Shown: positions 1 through 6,898 of the stretch, in pieces
Numbering within the stretch: position 1 is the stretch's first letter
Layout of the letters: the number at the start of each line of letters is the position of its first letter
Assembly (NCBI GenBank): GCA_022561675.1
Contig: JADFQT010000002.1
Location: 1 to 22,378 of the forward strand
Reading direction: 5' to 3'
From: Chloroflexota bacterium
GTDB taxonomy: Bacteria; Chloroflexota; Dehalococcoidia; Lucifugimonadales; UBA3495
Length of the DNA: 22,378 bases
Made by a program: the position numbers and the translations under genes
The notes under the pieces: model-generated
Seen by the model: the letters and a program-made list of their open reading frames with translations, nothing else
Database searches by the model: none
Told to the model about the DNA's origin: nothing

Positions 1-450
1 ACCCTGCGCGCCGCCGCTGGTCGTAAGACGGAGTGGAACGACCGTACGATGTCCCGACGGCACCAGGCTATTCCGCTGACCAGCGAAGAGATGGTTCGAG
101 CCTTCCCCATGATCTCCAATCTGGTGAGCCAACTGGGCCTGGACATGACCGATGTTTTGCATCCTGACCCTGACATGATCGTGGACCTGGACCAGAGGTC
201 ATACAATGTTTTCCACGTTTTCAATGCCGCGGGAAATGAAGCTATCGTAGACCAGGAAAACTTTGTCATTCCGGAAGGCGTCAAGTCTTGCCTGGGCTTT
301 GGTGGCATGCTGCCCTCGGGAAACCTGTTTGTCGTGGTGATGTTTGCCACGGTGCCTATTTTTCCGGTGGTGGCGGCCATGTTTCGGACCATAGCCCTGA
401 ACCTGAAGCTGGCACTACTGCCTTTTGAGTCGGATGTCTTCGCCGAATAG
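1..450 (+). CDS. Sensor-like domain protein, C-terminal part (5' end outside window)
   Basis: The reading frame is open from base 1, so the gene starts upstream and the ATG at 49 is internal. The residues before it (WNDRT...) align with WNSRA... in the full-length paralogue at 5228-5953. The two proteins share the blocks HxAIPL, GLDxxxVLxPDP, DFVIPxGVKS and GNLFxVxMF. I know this type of sequence as a putative small-molecule-sensing (GAF-like) input region found at the N-terminus of some PAS histidine kinases; that is from memory and is not a firm family name. Here it is a separate protein whose stop lies about 30 bases before the kinase start, in a different frame and with a ribosome site between them. 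The likely role, inferred, is sensory input to the adjacent kinase. No transmembrane segment is evident in the visible part. Confidence 0.75.
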   Translation, partial: TLRAAAGRKTEWNDRTMSRRHQAIPLTSEEMVRAFPMISNLVSQLGLDMTDVLHPDPDMIVDLDQRSYNVFHVFNAAGNEAIVDQENFVIPEGVKSCLGFGGMLPSGNLFVVVMFATVPIFPVVAAMFRTIALNLKLALLPFESDVFAE

Positions 451-479
451 AAGCAGGTTGGCTAAGCTGGAGGATGTCC

Positions 480-1634
480 ATGCCTGAGAGCCCCCAGGAT
501 GCCCAGCAGCGGTTGCTGTCTCAGATAGCCGCCCTGGAGCAGTTGCTTGAGGCGCATGAACTGACGGTTATCGAGCAGTCGGAGCGCCTGGAGCGGGAAA
601 GTGAGGAGCTATACACCAAGATTTTCGACTATTCCAATGACGCCGTTCTAGTCGCCCATCCGGAGATGGACAAGTTCGTGGACGTCAACCCCAAGGCATG
701 TGAAATTCTGGGATATCCCCGGCAGGAGCTATTAGCCACTCCGATATCGGCGATCCACCCCGACGATTTAGACCGCTTGGGGGCCTTCGCCAGCTCGGTG
801 TTTGAGCACGGTCAGGGTTGGACCAACGAACTCACCTGCGTTACCAAGGAAGGCGTAAGACTGCCGACGGAAATCTCCGCCTCGTCAATCAACCTCTCCG
901 GAAGGAATTGTGTGGTGATGCTGGTCCGCGATATTTCCGAGCGGCTCAGGACCGACCAGGCGCTGCGGGATGTGGCTGTTCTGGAAGAGCGGAACCGGCT
1001 GGCCAGGGAATTGCACGACTCGGTGACCCAGGCTCTATATAGCCTGACGCTCTTTGCCGAAGCGGGGTTGCGATTCGACCAAGTTGGAGATCACGAGCAG
1101 GGCACCCATTACCTGGGCCGTATCAGCGAAACGTCTCAACAAGCTTTGAAGGAAATGAGGTTGTTGGTATACGAGTTGCGTCCCATCGCGTTGGAGAGAG
1201 ATGGGTTGGCGGGCGCGCTGCAGCGTCGCTTCGACGCGGTGGAAAGAAGGGCTGGAGTGGAGACTCAGCTCGAGGTGGAAGAGTTGTTGGACCTGCCGGC
1301 CAGACTGGAGGAGCAGCTTTACCGCATTGCCCAGGAGGCCCTGAACAACTCGCTGAAGCACTCCGCGGCAACCGCGGTGACCGTTTCTATCAGGGTGGAT
1401 GGGGACAAGGCCCGGATGCTGGTGGGGGACAACGGGCGGGGATTCGATTTGCCGGCGGCCAAACGCTCCGGGGGAATGGGGTTGAACAATATACAGGAGC
1501 GGGTGCAGTCTCTGGAAGGAACAGCAGAGATAGACTCCAGCATTGGGGCTGGAACCAAGATTCTCATCACCATTCCCATACGGCCCAGCCAGCCAGGGGT
1601 CTACTCTTCTCCCAATGTTGAGGTCGCCGAGTGA
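480..1634 (+). CDS. PAS-domain sensor histidine kinase (NarL/DegS-type, HisKA_3)
   Basis: This is a cytosolic sensor kinase that autophosphorylates on histidine and passes phosphate to the response regulator encoded next. From the N-terminus it shows a coiled coil (residues ~10-45), a PAS domain (~47-155, ending VRDISER), a HisKA_3 dimerisation/phosphoacceptor helix (LARELHDSVTQAL, the His being residue 179 from this start) and a HATPase_c domain with N box (EALNNSLKHS), G1 (DNGRGFD) and G2 (GGMGLNN). I prefer the ATG at 480 because GGAGG at 469-473 sits 6 bases upstream; the ATG at 474 would abut it. No membrane segments are seen. Its stop overlaps the regulator start (GTGA, 1631-1634), so the two are translationally coupled. 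The upstream sensor-domain gene is probably in the same operon. Confidence 0.93.
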   Translation: MPESPQDAQQRLLSQIAALEQLLEAHELTVIEQSERLERESEELYTKIFDYSNDAVLVAHPEMDKFVDVNPKACEILGYPRQELLATPISAIHPDDLDRLGAFASSVFEHGQGWTNELTCVTKEGVRLPTEISASSINLSGRNCVVMLVRDISERLRTDQALRDVAVLEERNRLARELHDSVTQALYSLTLFAEAGLRFDQVGDHEQGTHYLGRISETSQQALKEMRLLVYELRPIALERDGLAGALQRRFDAVERRAGVETQLEVEELLDLPARLEEQLYRIAQEALNNSLKHSAATAVTVSIRVDGDKARMLVGDNGRGFDLPAAKRSGGMGLNNIQERVQSLEGTAEIDSSIGAGTKILITIPIRPSQPGVYSSPNVEVAE

Positions 1635-2089
1635 CCGAGAATATACGGGTATTGATAGCCGATGACCACCCCCTGATCAGAGAGGGCTTGCGAGGCCTGC
1701 TCGCTGCTGAGCCGGGCTTGGAATTAGTGGGGGAGGCAGCGGACGGGTCGGAGGCGGTGGAGAAGACGGCTCTGCTCAGGCCGGATGTCATACTCTTGGA
1801 TTTGCTGATGCCGGTTAAGAGCGGCATTGAAGCGATAATCGAAATTAAGGAGAACGATCCGGAGGCCCGCATCCTGGTCTTGACCAGCTTCGCCGACGAC
1901 GAGCAGGTTTTCCCGGCCCTCCGGTCTGGCGCGCTGGGCTATTTGCTAAAAGACTCGTCTCCCCAAGACTTACTTCGGGCCATTCGCAGCGTCTACCGGG
2001 GAGAATCCTCACTCCATCCCACCATAGCCCGCCGATTGGTGCAGCAGTTCGCCCAGCCCGCCGTGGATTCTTCTCCGGAGAACCCCTGA
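1631..2089 (+). CDS. NarL/FixJ-family response regulator, receiver part (frameshifted from its HTH domain)
   Basis: A CheY-like receiver domain is complete: acidic pair D11/D12, phosphoacceptor D57 in LLDLLMP, T85 and K107 in LLKDSS. It starts at a GTG overlapping the kinase stop. The frame ends at TGA 2087-2089, just where the linker should enter the LuxR-type HTH. The HTH continues immediately in the -1 frame (2086-2301). One extra C in the run at 2083-2086 would give NPLTQREVEVLKL and restore a ~223-residue regulator. The break is therefore either a sequencing or assembly error, a recent mutation, or much less likely programmed slippage, since the Pro codon CCC can re-pair after a -1 slip here. 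The cognate partner is almost certainly the upstream kinase. Confidence 0.9.
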   Translation: MTENIRVLIADDHPLIREGLRGLLAAEPGLELVGEAADGSEAVEKTALLRPDVILLDLLMPVKSGIEAIIEIKENDPEARILVLTSFADDEQVFPALRSGALGYLLKDSSPQDLLRAIRSVYRGESSLHPTIARRLVQQFAQPAVDSSPENP

Positions 2090-2301
2090 CTCAGCGAGAG
2101 GTCGAGGTGTTGAAGCTGGTAGCACAAGGTCTGTCCAATCAGAATATCGCCGATGAGCTGGTCGTTAGCGAGCGAACGGTGGGCAAACATGTGGGCAACA
2201 TCCTGGAAAAGCTGCATCTGGCTAACCGGACCCAGGCGGCCCTCTACGCCCTCAGGGAAGGGCTTTCCACATTGGATCCCAAGGGAAAAGAGCAAAAATG
2301 A
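2086..2301 (+). pseudogene. LuxR-type HTH DNA-binding domain, frameshifted C-terminal half of the response regulator
   Basis: The translation from CTG 2086 is LTQREVEVLKLVAQG followed by SNQNIADELVVSERTVGKH, the typical GerE/LuxR four-helix DNA-binding domain of NarL-class regulators. It is complete through VGNILEKLHLANRTQAALYA. It lies in the -1 frame relative to the receiver. A GTG at 2107 preceded by GAGAGG (2096-2101) could in principle allow separate re-initiation, but that start would remove the first residues of the HTH (LTQREVE), so a single ancestral protein is more likely. An inverted repeat follows 15 bases after the stop and could be its own binding site (inference). Confidence 0.85.
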
Positions 2302-2316
2302 ACCCGCTTTCCCCTC

Positions 2317-2336
2317 GGTAAGTATATTTACTTACC
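2317..2336. promoter_or_regulatory. Perfect 8-bp inverted repeat, operator-like or hairpin
   Basis: GGTAAGTA, four bases TATT, then TACTTACC. It lies between the end of the response-regulator HTH and the terminator at 2364-2386. The AT-rich dyad with a short centre resembles a binding site for a dimeric regulator, possibly the NarL-type regulator just upstream. It could also form a small RNA hairpin. The function is inferred from symmetry only. Confidence 0.4.
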
Positions 2337-2363
2337 CCACAGGGTGCTATTTACCCGTATTGC

Positions 2364-2386
2364 GCCGCCGATGGGGTGGCTTTTTT
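2364..2386 (+). terminator. Rho-independent terminator after the sensor/kinase/regulator operon
   Basis: The stem GCCGCC / GGTGGC (one G-U pair) with a five-base loop is followed directly by six T residues (2381-2386). It is placed to end the two-component operon before the receiver-like gene at 2487. Confidence 0.6.
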
Positions 2387-2486
2387 GTTACTCCTAACCC
2401 CCCATTTTACCGCTGTGCCCAGGCCTCTCATCTGGCAACATGGTACCACCACAGCAGGTTGGGGAGATTAGCGGAACGCTCTTAAA

Positions 2487-2885
2487 GTGGCGGATTATGC
2501 TTCCTCGGTTTTGAGTTCCTCGGTTTTGATCGTAGCGAGTCCGGGCGAGCTTCGCGAAAGTTTGCAAGCCTTGCTAGCCACCCTGCCCCGGGTCGGCCAG
2601 GTTCTGGTGGCGAATGACGGGGCCGGGGCGCTGTCCGCCATCGAGCGGAACTGTCCGGAACTGTTGGTAGTCGACGGAGACATTCCGGCCAGCAACGCCC
2701 ACAGGCTGCTGGAGAGGGCTAAGCAGGAATGCCCAGAGAGCAGGTTCCTGGTTTTGGTGGACAGCACGGCGCAATTGAACGAGGCGGAATCGGCTGGCGC
2801 GGATCGAGCGGTGTTGAAGGGATACCCGGCGTCTCAGTTGTTGCGAACGGCTTCCGAGTTGATTAACAGGCCTGACGCAAGCTAG
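2487..2885 (+). CDS. Stand-alone receiver-like protein with degenerate acidic pocket
   Basis: This 132-residue protein has the CheY-like pattern of alternating strands and helices (VLIV, VLVA, LLVVDGD, FLVLVD, AVLKGYP) and no output domain. D63 fits the phosphoacceptor and K111 the conserved lysine. The usual acidic pair after strand 1 is replaced by A17-S18 (VLIVASPGE), so Mg2+ binding and normal phosphorylation are doubtful. It starts at GTG 2487 with no strong ribosome site. It follows the two-component operon but is separated from it by a terminator, so it may be transcribed separately. It could act as a phosphorylation-independent partner or a decoy; that is inference. Confidence 0.7.
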   Translation: MADYASSVLSSSVLIVASPGELRESLQALLATLPRVGQVLVANDGAGALSAIERNCPELLVVDGDIPASNAHRLLERAKQECPESRFLVLVDSTAQLNEAESAGADRAVLKGYPASQLLRTASELINRPDAS

Positions 2886-3042
2886 CTGCCGGCACCGGTT
2901 TTTCGAAGTACCTTTGAGATGGCCACCCGGATTGATAATCATCTGGGCCAAAGAGGATTTCAGCCCTCCCGGTAGTGACAACCTGGCAGGTAGGGAATAG
3001 ACTGGCGAGAATTGAGGGAGTTTCAATAATCGGGAGGGAACC

Positions 3043-3873
3043 ATGGCAGCGGCAGTAGATTCTCAGATGCAATCTTTAGAAAATATTCTGCGGGAAATGG
3101 GCTCAGTGATGGTTGCCTTCTCCGGCGGCGTGGACAGCACCCTGCTGGCGGTGATGGCCCACCAGGCTTTGGGGCCCAAGGCACTGGCCGTGACCGCGGT
3201 CTCTCCGGCCCTGGCGGCCAGAGAGCTGGAAGAGGCCAATAGCCTGGCCCAGCGTTTTGGCATTCGGCACCGGGTCATCAACACCTACGAAATGGAGCGG
3301 GAAGGATACGTCGCCAACTCGTCCCAGCGGTGCTACTTCTGCAAGACGGAGCTATACGACCGGCTGGTCCAGCTTGCGCAGGCCGAAGGGTACGCCTGGG
3401 TGGCAAATGGAGCCAACGTGGACGACCAGGGCGACTACCGCCCCGGCCTGCAGGCCGCCGCCGAGCATCAGGTGCGCAGTCCCCTGGTGGAGGCCGGACT
3501 AACCAAGGATGCGGTTAGGCAGATAGCCTTGAAACTGGATATACCCATCTGGGATAAGCCGGCCCAGCCCTGCCTCTCCTCTCGCATACCCTATGGCATC
3601 CCGGTAACCGTTGAAACCCTTTCCAAGGTGGAACGGGCCGAGGATTATCTCAGAGGACTGGGGCTGCGAGAGGTTCGGGCCAGGCACCACGATAAGCTCT
3701 GCCGGGTGGAGGTGGGGGAAGCTGAAATGGAGCTGGCCTTCGCCCACCGCAAGGAGATAGTGGAGAACCTGAAAAAGGTCGGGTATCTCTGGGTATCGCT
3801 GGACCTGTCTGGATTGCGCTCGGGCAGCCTCAACGACCAGCTCAAGCTCACAAGCGCCGGCCGTGCCCAATAG
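3043..3873 (+). CDS. larE: LarE, ATP-dependent sulfur transferase for the nickel-pincer nucleotide cofactor
   Basis: LarE adenylates the carboxylates of P2CMN and inserts sulfur, making the thiocarboxylates of the NPN cofactor in the cytosol. The protein (276 aa, normal length) has the PP-loop SGGVDST (28-34) and the conserved PCLSSRIPYG segment. C177 matches the sulfur-donating cysteine (Cys176 in Lactobacillus plantarum). A further pair, C97 and C100 (RCYFCK), is present; some LarE homologues have extra active-site cysteines thought to hold an Fe-S cluster, which would make sulfur transfer catalytic rather than sacrificial. GGGAGG at 3032-3037 supports the ATG at 3043. larC follows after 56 bases. 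Confidence 0.93.
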   Translation: MAAAVDSQMQSLENILREMGSVMVAFSGGVDSTLLAVMAHQALGPKALAVTAVSPALAARELEEANSLAQRFGIRHRVINTYEMEREGYVANSSQRCYFCKTELYDRLVQLAQAEGYAWVANGANVDDQGDYRPGLQAAAEHQVRSPLVEAGLTKDAVRQIALKLDIPIWDKPAQPCLSSRIPYGIPVTVETLSKVERAEDYLRGLGLREVRARHHDKLCRVEVGEAEMELAFAHRKEIVENLKKVGYLWVSLDLSGLRSGSLNDQLKLTSAGRAQ

Positions 3874-3929
3874 CGCAAGTTTAAGCCATTACGGCAACTC
3901 TGCCAAAAGAGATTAATGGAAGAGATTTC

Positions 3930-5138
3930 ATGTCAATAGCCTACATCCAGTCCATTGGGGGTGCCAGCGGCGACATGCTGCTGGGAGCATTGCTGGATGC
4001 GGGCTTGTCGCTCGACACCCTTCGCCAGGAATTGAACAAGCTGGGCGTGGAGGGCTACGAGCTGGTGGCGTCCCAGGAAACCCGCTGCGAAGTTCGGGGT
4101 ACCAAGCTCACCGTTAGCGTGCGAGACTCGGTCCGTTATTCGCCACAAGGGCTGCTGGATGTAGTGGGTGGAAGCTCGTTTGCCCCGGCCATAAAGGAGC
4201 AGGCCCAGAGGGTGTTGACCTCCCTCTGGGAGGCTGAAGGACGGGTTCACGGTGAATCCCAAGATGTGCTGGAGTTGGAAGAGTTGGGCAGCGTCGACAC
4301 CCTGGTGGACGTGGTGGGAGTGGTTCTTGGATTTGACCATTTAGGAGTGACCGAGGTGTATGCCTCGCCGATAATCCTGGGCGCCCCCGAGCCTCCGCGC
4401 TGGCCGGGAGGTTACCCGACACCGGCCCCGGCAACCCTTCAGCTGGTGGCCAGTTCGGGAGCCCCGGTGGTGGAGGACCGGCCCATTTTTGAAGGGGCTG
4501 GGGAGCTGACCACACCCACCGGAGCCGCGCTGATTACCACCCTCGCCAGCTTCCAGCGGCCTGCCATGTCCATTACTGGGGTTGGCGTCGGATTGGGGAG
4601 CAAGGACCCGCAAAAATTCCCCAATGTTTTGCGCCTCTGGCTCGGTGAGGTAGCCGAATCCGGATCTTTGGACAGGCAGGACCCGGACAAGCAGGATAAC
4701 GTGGTTTTGTTGGAAACCAACCTGGACGATGTACCCGGTATGGTATTGGGCTATGCCCAGGAAAGGCTCTTTGACCTGGGGGCACTGGACGTCTGGTATA
4801 CCCAGGTACAGATGAAAAAGAACCGGCCTGGCGTCATACTCTCGGCGCTGGTCCCCGAAGAATTGGAGGCCGAAGCCTGCCGGTTAATTATGCGAGAAAC
4901 TCCCACTCTGGGCATCCGCACCCGCCGGGTGGAGCGGTACGTGGCCGACCGGGTCAGCGTGCCCATGGAGACCGAGTTCGGGGTAGTCAGCGTCAAGGTT
5001 AAGTCTCTGGGCGGGAAGCCCGTGGGAGCTGCTCCCGAATTCGAGGATTGCCGCCGCATTGCGTTGGAGCAGGGTTTGTCCTTCCAGGAGGTTTACCAGC
5101 GGGCAACGGCCCAGGCCAGGGAAGAGTTTCTCGACTGA
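3930..5138 (+). CDS. larC: LarC, nickel insertion protein (pyridinium-3,5-bisthiocarboxylate nickel chelatase)
   Basis: LarC uses CTP hydrolysis to insert Ni into P2TMN, the last step of NPN cofactor synthesis. The N-terminus AYIQSIGGASGDMLLGALLDAG is the typical LarC opening; blocks such as ETNLDDVPGM, TQVQMKKNRPGV and ETPTLGIRTRRVER are the C-terminal LarC2 signatures. The 402-residue protein is one uninterrupted frame, unlike L. plantarum, where LarC is made by programmed frameshifting between larC1 and larC2. The ribosome site GGAAGAG (3918-3924) precedes ATG 3930. It is co-directional with larE and probably in the same operon. Confidence 0.94.
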   Translation: MSIAYIQSIGGASGDMLLGALLDAGLSLDTLRQELNKLGVEGYELVASQETRCEVRGTKLTVSVRDSVRYSPQGLLDVVGGSSFAPAIKEQAQRVLTSLWEAEGRVHGESQDVLELEELGSVDTLVDVVGVVLGFDHLGVTEVYASPIILGAPEPPRWPGGYPTPAPATLQLVASSGAPVVEDRPIFEGAGELTTPTGAALITTLASFQRPAMSITGVGVGLGSKDPQKFPNVLRLWLGEVAESGSLDRQDPDKQDNVVLLETNLDDVPGMVLGYAQERLFDLGALDVWYTQVQMKKNRPGVILSALVPEELEAEACRLIMRETPTLGIRTRRVERYVADRVSVPMETEFGVVSVKVKSLGGKPVGAAPEFEDCRRIALEQGLSFQEVYQRATAQAREEFLD

Positions 5139-5167
5139 TTCGGGCGGGGTGCCTTTAGGGTTAGTTC

Positions 5168-5197
5168 TTGACTTTAGGCCTGGTCATTAAATAAGAA
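5168..5197 (+). promoter_or_regulatory. Candidate sigma70 promoter before the second sensor-domain gene
   Basis: TTGACT (5168-5173), an 18-base spacer, then TAAGAA (5192-5197). The pattern matches the likely nuo promoter at 19832 (TTGACA-18-TAAGAT). It suggests that the sensor-domain gene, and possibly larB, can be transcribed independently of larE-larC. This is a motif match only. Confidence 0.4.
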
Positions 5198-5227
5198 AGA
5201 GCTGAGTAAGTAGGTTGGAGGTAAAAG

Positions 5228-5953
5228 ATGTACGACGTAACCAAGATGAGCCAGGCGGAGATCACCGAATGTAGCAACGCCCTGGGGGCCCTGGGCGCTG
5301 GGGCGGGTAGCATGGAGGAGGTGGCTAATCGGGTCGTCCGGCACTTGTACGATAACCTGGTAGACCCGACGACCAACCAGAAATCCTGCGCCCTGGTCCG
5401 TTTCTACAAGACCCACCCCTACTCTGACCTGGATCAGGGACTGCAGCAGTTCGCTCAGGGCATACTGGGCAGAGAACCCGAAGCTGGAGTCAATTGCCTG
5501 ACCATGCTGGCCACCGCCGGTGACGAACCCGACTGGAATTCCCGGGCCAAGTCCAACGGACACAAGGCTATACCCCTGGCCAGCGCCGAGATGGTGGCCA
5601 CTATCCCCATGGTTTCCCGGCTGATCAGTCAGTTCGGCCTGGATGTGGGAGCCGTGCTGAGTCCCGACCCCATGTTGATTGGGGACCTGTCCCAGAAAAC
5701 CTACAATACCTTCTATATTCCCGAAGCGGTGGGCAGTCCCTACATTCCCGCCCAAGACGACTTTGTTATTCCCCACGGTGTTAAATCCGTATTGGGCTAC
5801 GGCGGCGTACTGTCAACCGGGAACCTTTTTGCGGTCATCATGTTTTCCAAGACTTCCATCCCCCAGCAGACCGCCGACGGTTTCAAAGACCTGGCTGCCG
5901 GAACCAAAGAGGCGATTCAAGCCTTTGCGGATGGACCAGTTTTCGCCGCTTAA
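5228..5953 (+). CDS. Stand-alone sensor-like (GAF-like) domain protein, full-length paralogue of the gene at window start
   Basis: This 241-residue soluble protein has no signal peptide or membrane segment. Its C-terminal ~150 residues align throughout with the partial protein at 1-450 (HKAIPL, SPDPMLIGDLSQKTYN, DFVIPHGVKSVLGYGG, GNLFAVIMF). The N-terminal part shows a predicted helical region and HPYSDLDQGLQQFA. I recognise the type as a putative sensory input region often fused to PAS kinases, but here no output domain is attached; the ligand is unknown. GGAGG (5217-5221) lies 6 bases before the ATG. It sits between larC and larB, which suggests a link with NPN cofactor synthesis or with sensing what its client enzyme acts on (inference). 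Confidence 0.75.
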   Translation: MYDVTKMSQAEITECSNALGALGAGAGSMEEVANRVVRHLYDNLVDPTTNQKSCALVRFYKTHPYSDLDQGLQQFAQGILGREPEAGVNCLTMLATAGDEPDWNSRAKSNGHKAIPLASAEMVATIPMVSRLISQFGLDVGAVLSPDPMLIGDLSQKTYNTFYIPEAVGSPYIPAQDDFVIPHGVKSVLGYGGVLSTGNLFAVIMFSKTSIPQQTADGFKDLAAGTKEAIQAFADGPVFAA

Positions 5954-6047
5954 AGACCGGAACACTCTACTGCCTTGCTCCGAGTTCGTGCCCTGGACCT
6001 GGAGCGGCTGCGGGAGGTGAATCATCGACGAATCCAGCATCCGGGAC

Positions 6048-6788
6048 TTGCTCCACAGACTGAAATACGATGGCATGAGCGTAGATGATGCCATGTCGTC
6101 TCTGCGAACGCTGCCGTATGAGGACTTGGGGTTCGCCAAGATCGACCACCACCGGCCTCTGCGCACCGGATTCCCTGAAGTAGTACTGGGAAAGGGAAAA
6201 AGGCCGGAGCAGGTGGCCGCCATCGTGGCGTCCCTGACCGGTCGAGGGCATCCGGTGCTGGTGACCAAAACCGACCCGCTGGCCTATGAGGCCGTGGTGC
6301 GGCAGACCCCTGAAGCCAATTACAACGACCTGGCCCGGGCTATCGTGGTTCCGGGCCCTCACTCCGCTCCTTCCCGGGAGGGAGTGCTGGTGGTCACCGC
6401 GGGTACTGCCGACCTGCCGGTGGCCGAGGAAGCCTGCCTGACGGCCGAGTTGATGGGCAGCCGGGTGACGCGGATAAACGACGTGGGAGTCGCTGGTCTG
6501 CATCGGGTGATGGATGCGCTGCCCAACCTTCAGGAAGCGAAGGTTATCATCCTGGTGGCGGGCATGGAAGCCGCTCTGGTGAGCGTGGTAGCCGGCCTGG
6601 TGTCCGTCCCGGTGGTGGCGGTACCTACCAGCGTGGGGTATGGCTCCAGCTTTGAAGGTTTGGCGGCACTGCTGGGAATGCTGAATAGCTGTGCTCCCGG
6701 CGTAGCCGTCGTCAACATCGACAATGGGTTTGGCGCGGGATATCTGGCGGCGCAGATCCTGCGAAACGGCTATCAAGCTCCCGACTGA
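6048..6788 (+). CDS. larB: LarB, NaAD carboxylase/hydrolase of nickel-pincer cofactor synthesis
   Basis: LarB carboxylates the pyridinium ring of nicotinic acid adenine dinucleotide and hydrolyses it to P2CMN, the first NPN step. The block LPYEDLGFAKIDHHR is diagnostic, and the glycine-rich C-terminal half (TAGTADLPVAEEA, NIDNGFGAGYLAA) is the PurE-like catalytic domain. The coordinate given is the first standard start, a TTG at 6048. LarB-like sequence (IIDESSIRDLLHRL) continues upstream in frame to 6021, straight after an in-frame TGA at 6018, and GGGAGG (6012-6017) is spaced for initiation at an ATC codon (6021 or 6024). The real start is therefore probably ATC, or a base has changed there. 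The gene follows the sensor-domain gene by about 65 bases. Confidence 0.9.
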   Translation: MLHRLKYDGMSVDDAMSSLRTLPYEDLGFAKIDHHRPLRTGFPEVVLGKGKRPEQVAAIVASLTGRGHPVLVTKTDPLAYEAVVRQTPEANYNDLARAIVVPGPHSAPSREGVLVVTAGTADLPVAEEACLTAELMGSRVTRINDVGVAGLHRVMDALPNLQEAKVIILVAGMEAALVSVVAGLVSVPVVAVPTSVGYGSSFEGLAALLGMLNSCAPGVAVVNIDNGFGAGYLAAQILRNGYQAPD

Positions 6789-6834
6789 AAGGGCTGACTC
6801 AACGTTGACCGCCGGTATTCTCGGGCACTGTAAA

Positions 6835-6861
6835 AGCCCCCCTTGAATCGCAAGGGGGGCT
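6835..6861 (-). terminator. Strong hairpin between convergent larB and the SRPBCC gene
   Basis: A perfect 11-bp stem (AGCCCCCCTTG / CAAGGGGGGCT) with loop AATCG. Read on the minus strand it is followed by a short run of U (from AAAA at 6832-6835), so it best serves the minus-strand gene at 6899-7375. It may also stop or protect the larB transcript, but there is no T tract on the plus side. Confidence 0.65.
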
Positions 6862-6898
6862 CACTTGAAGGGATAGCCGGCTTAATGAGGGACGGGCG

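Noticed and set aside
2886..3042. Riboswitch or leader RNA upstream of larE
   Set aside because: No T-tailed hairpin or known aptamer pattern could be found in these 157 bases.
3930..5138. Programmed frameshift in larC, as known in L. plantarum
   Set aside because: larC here is one continuous frame with both LarC1 and LarC2 regions.
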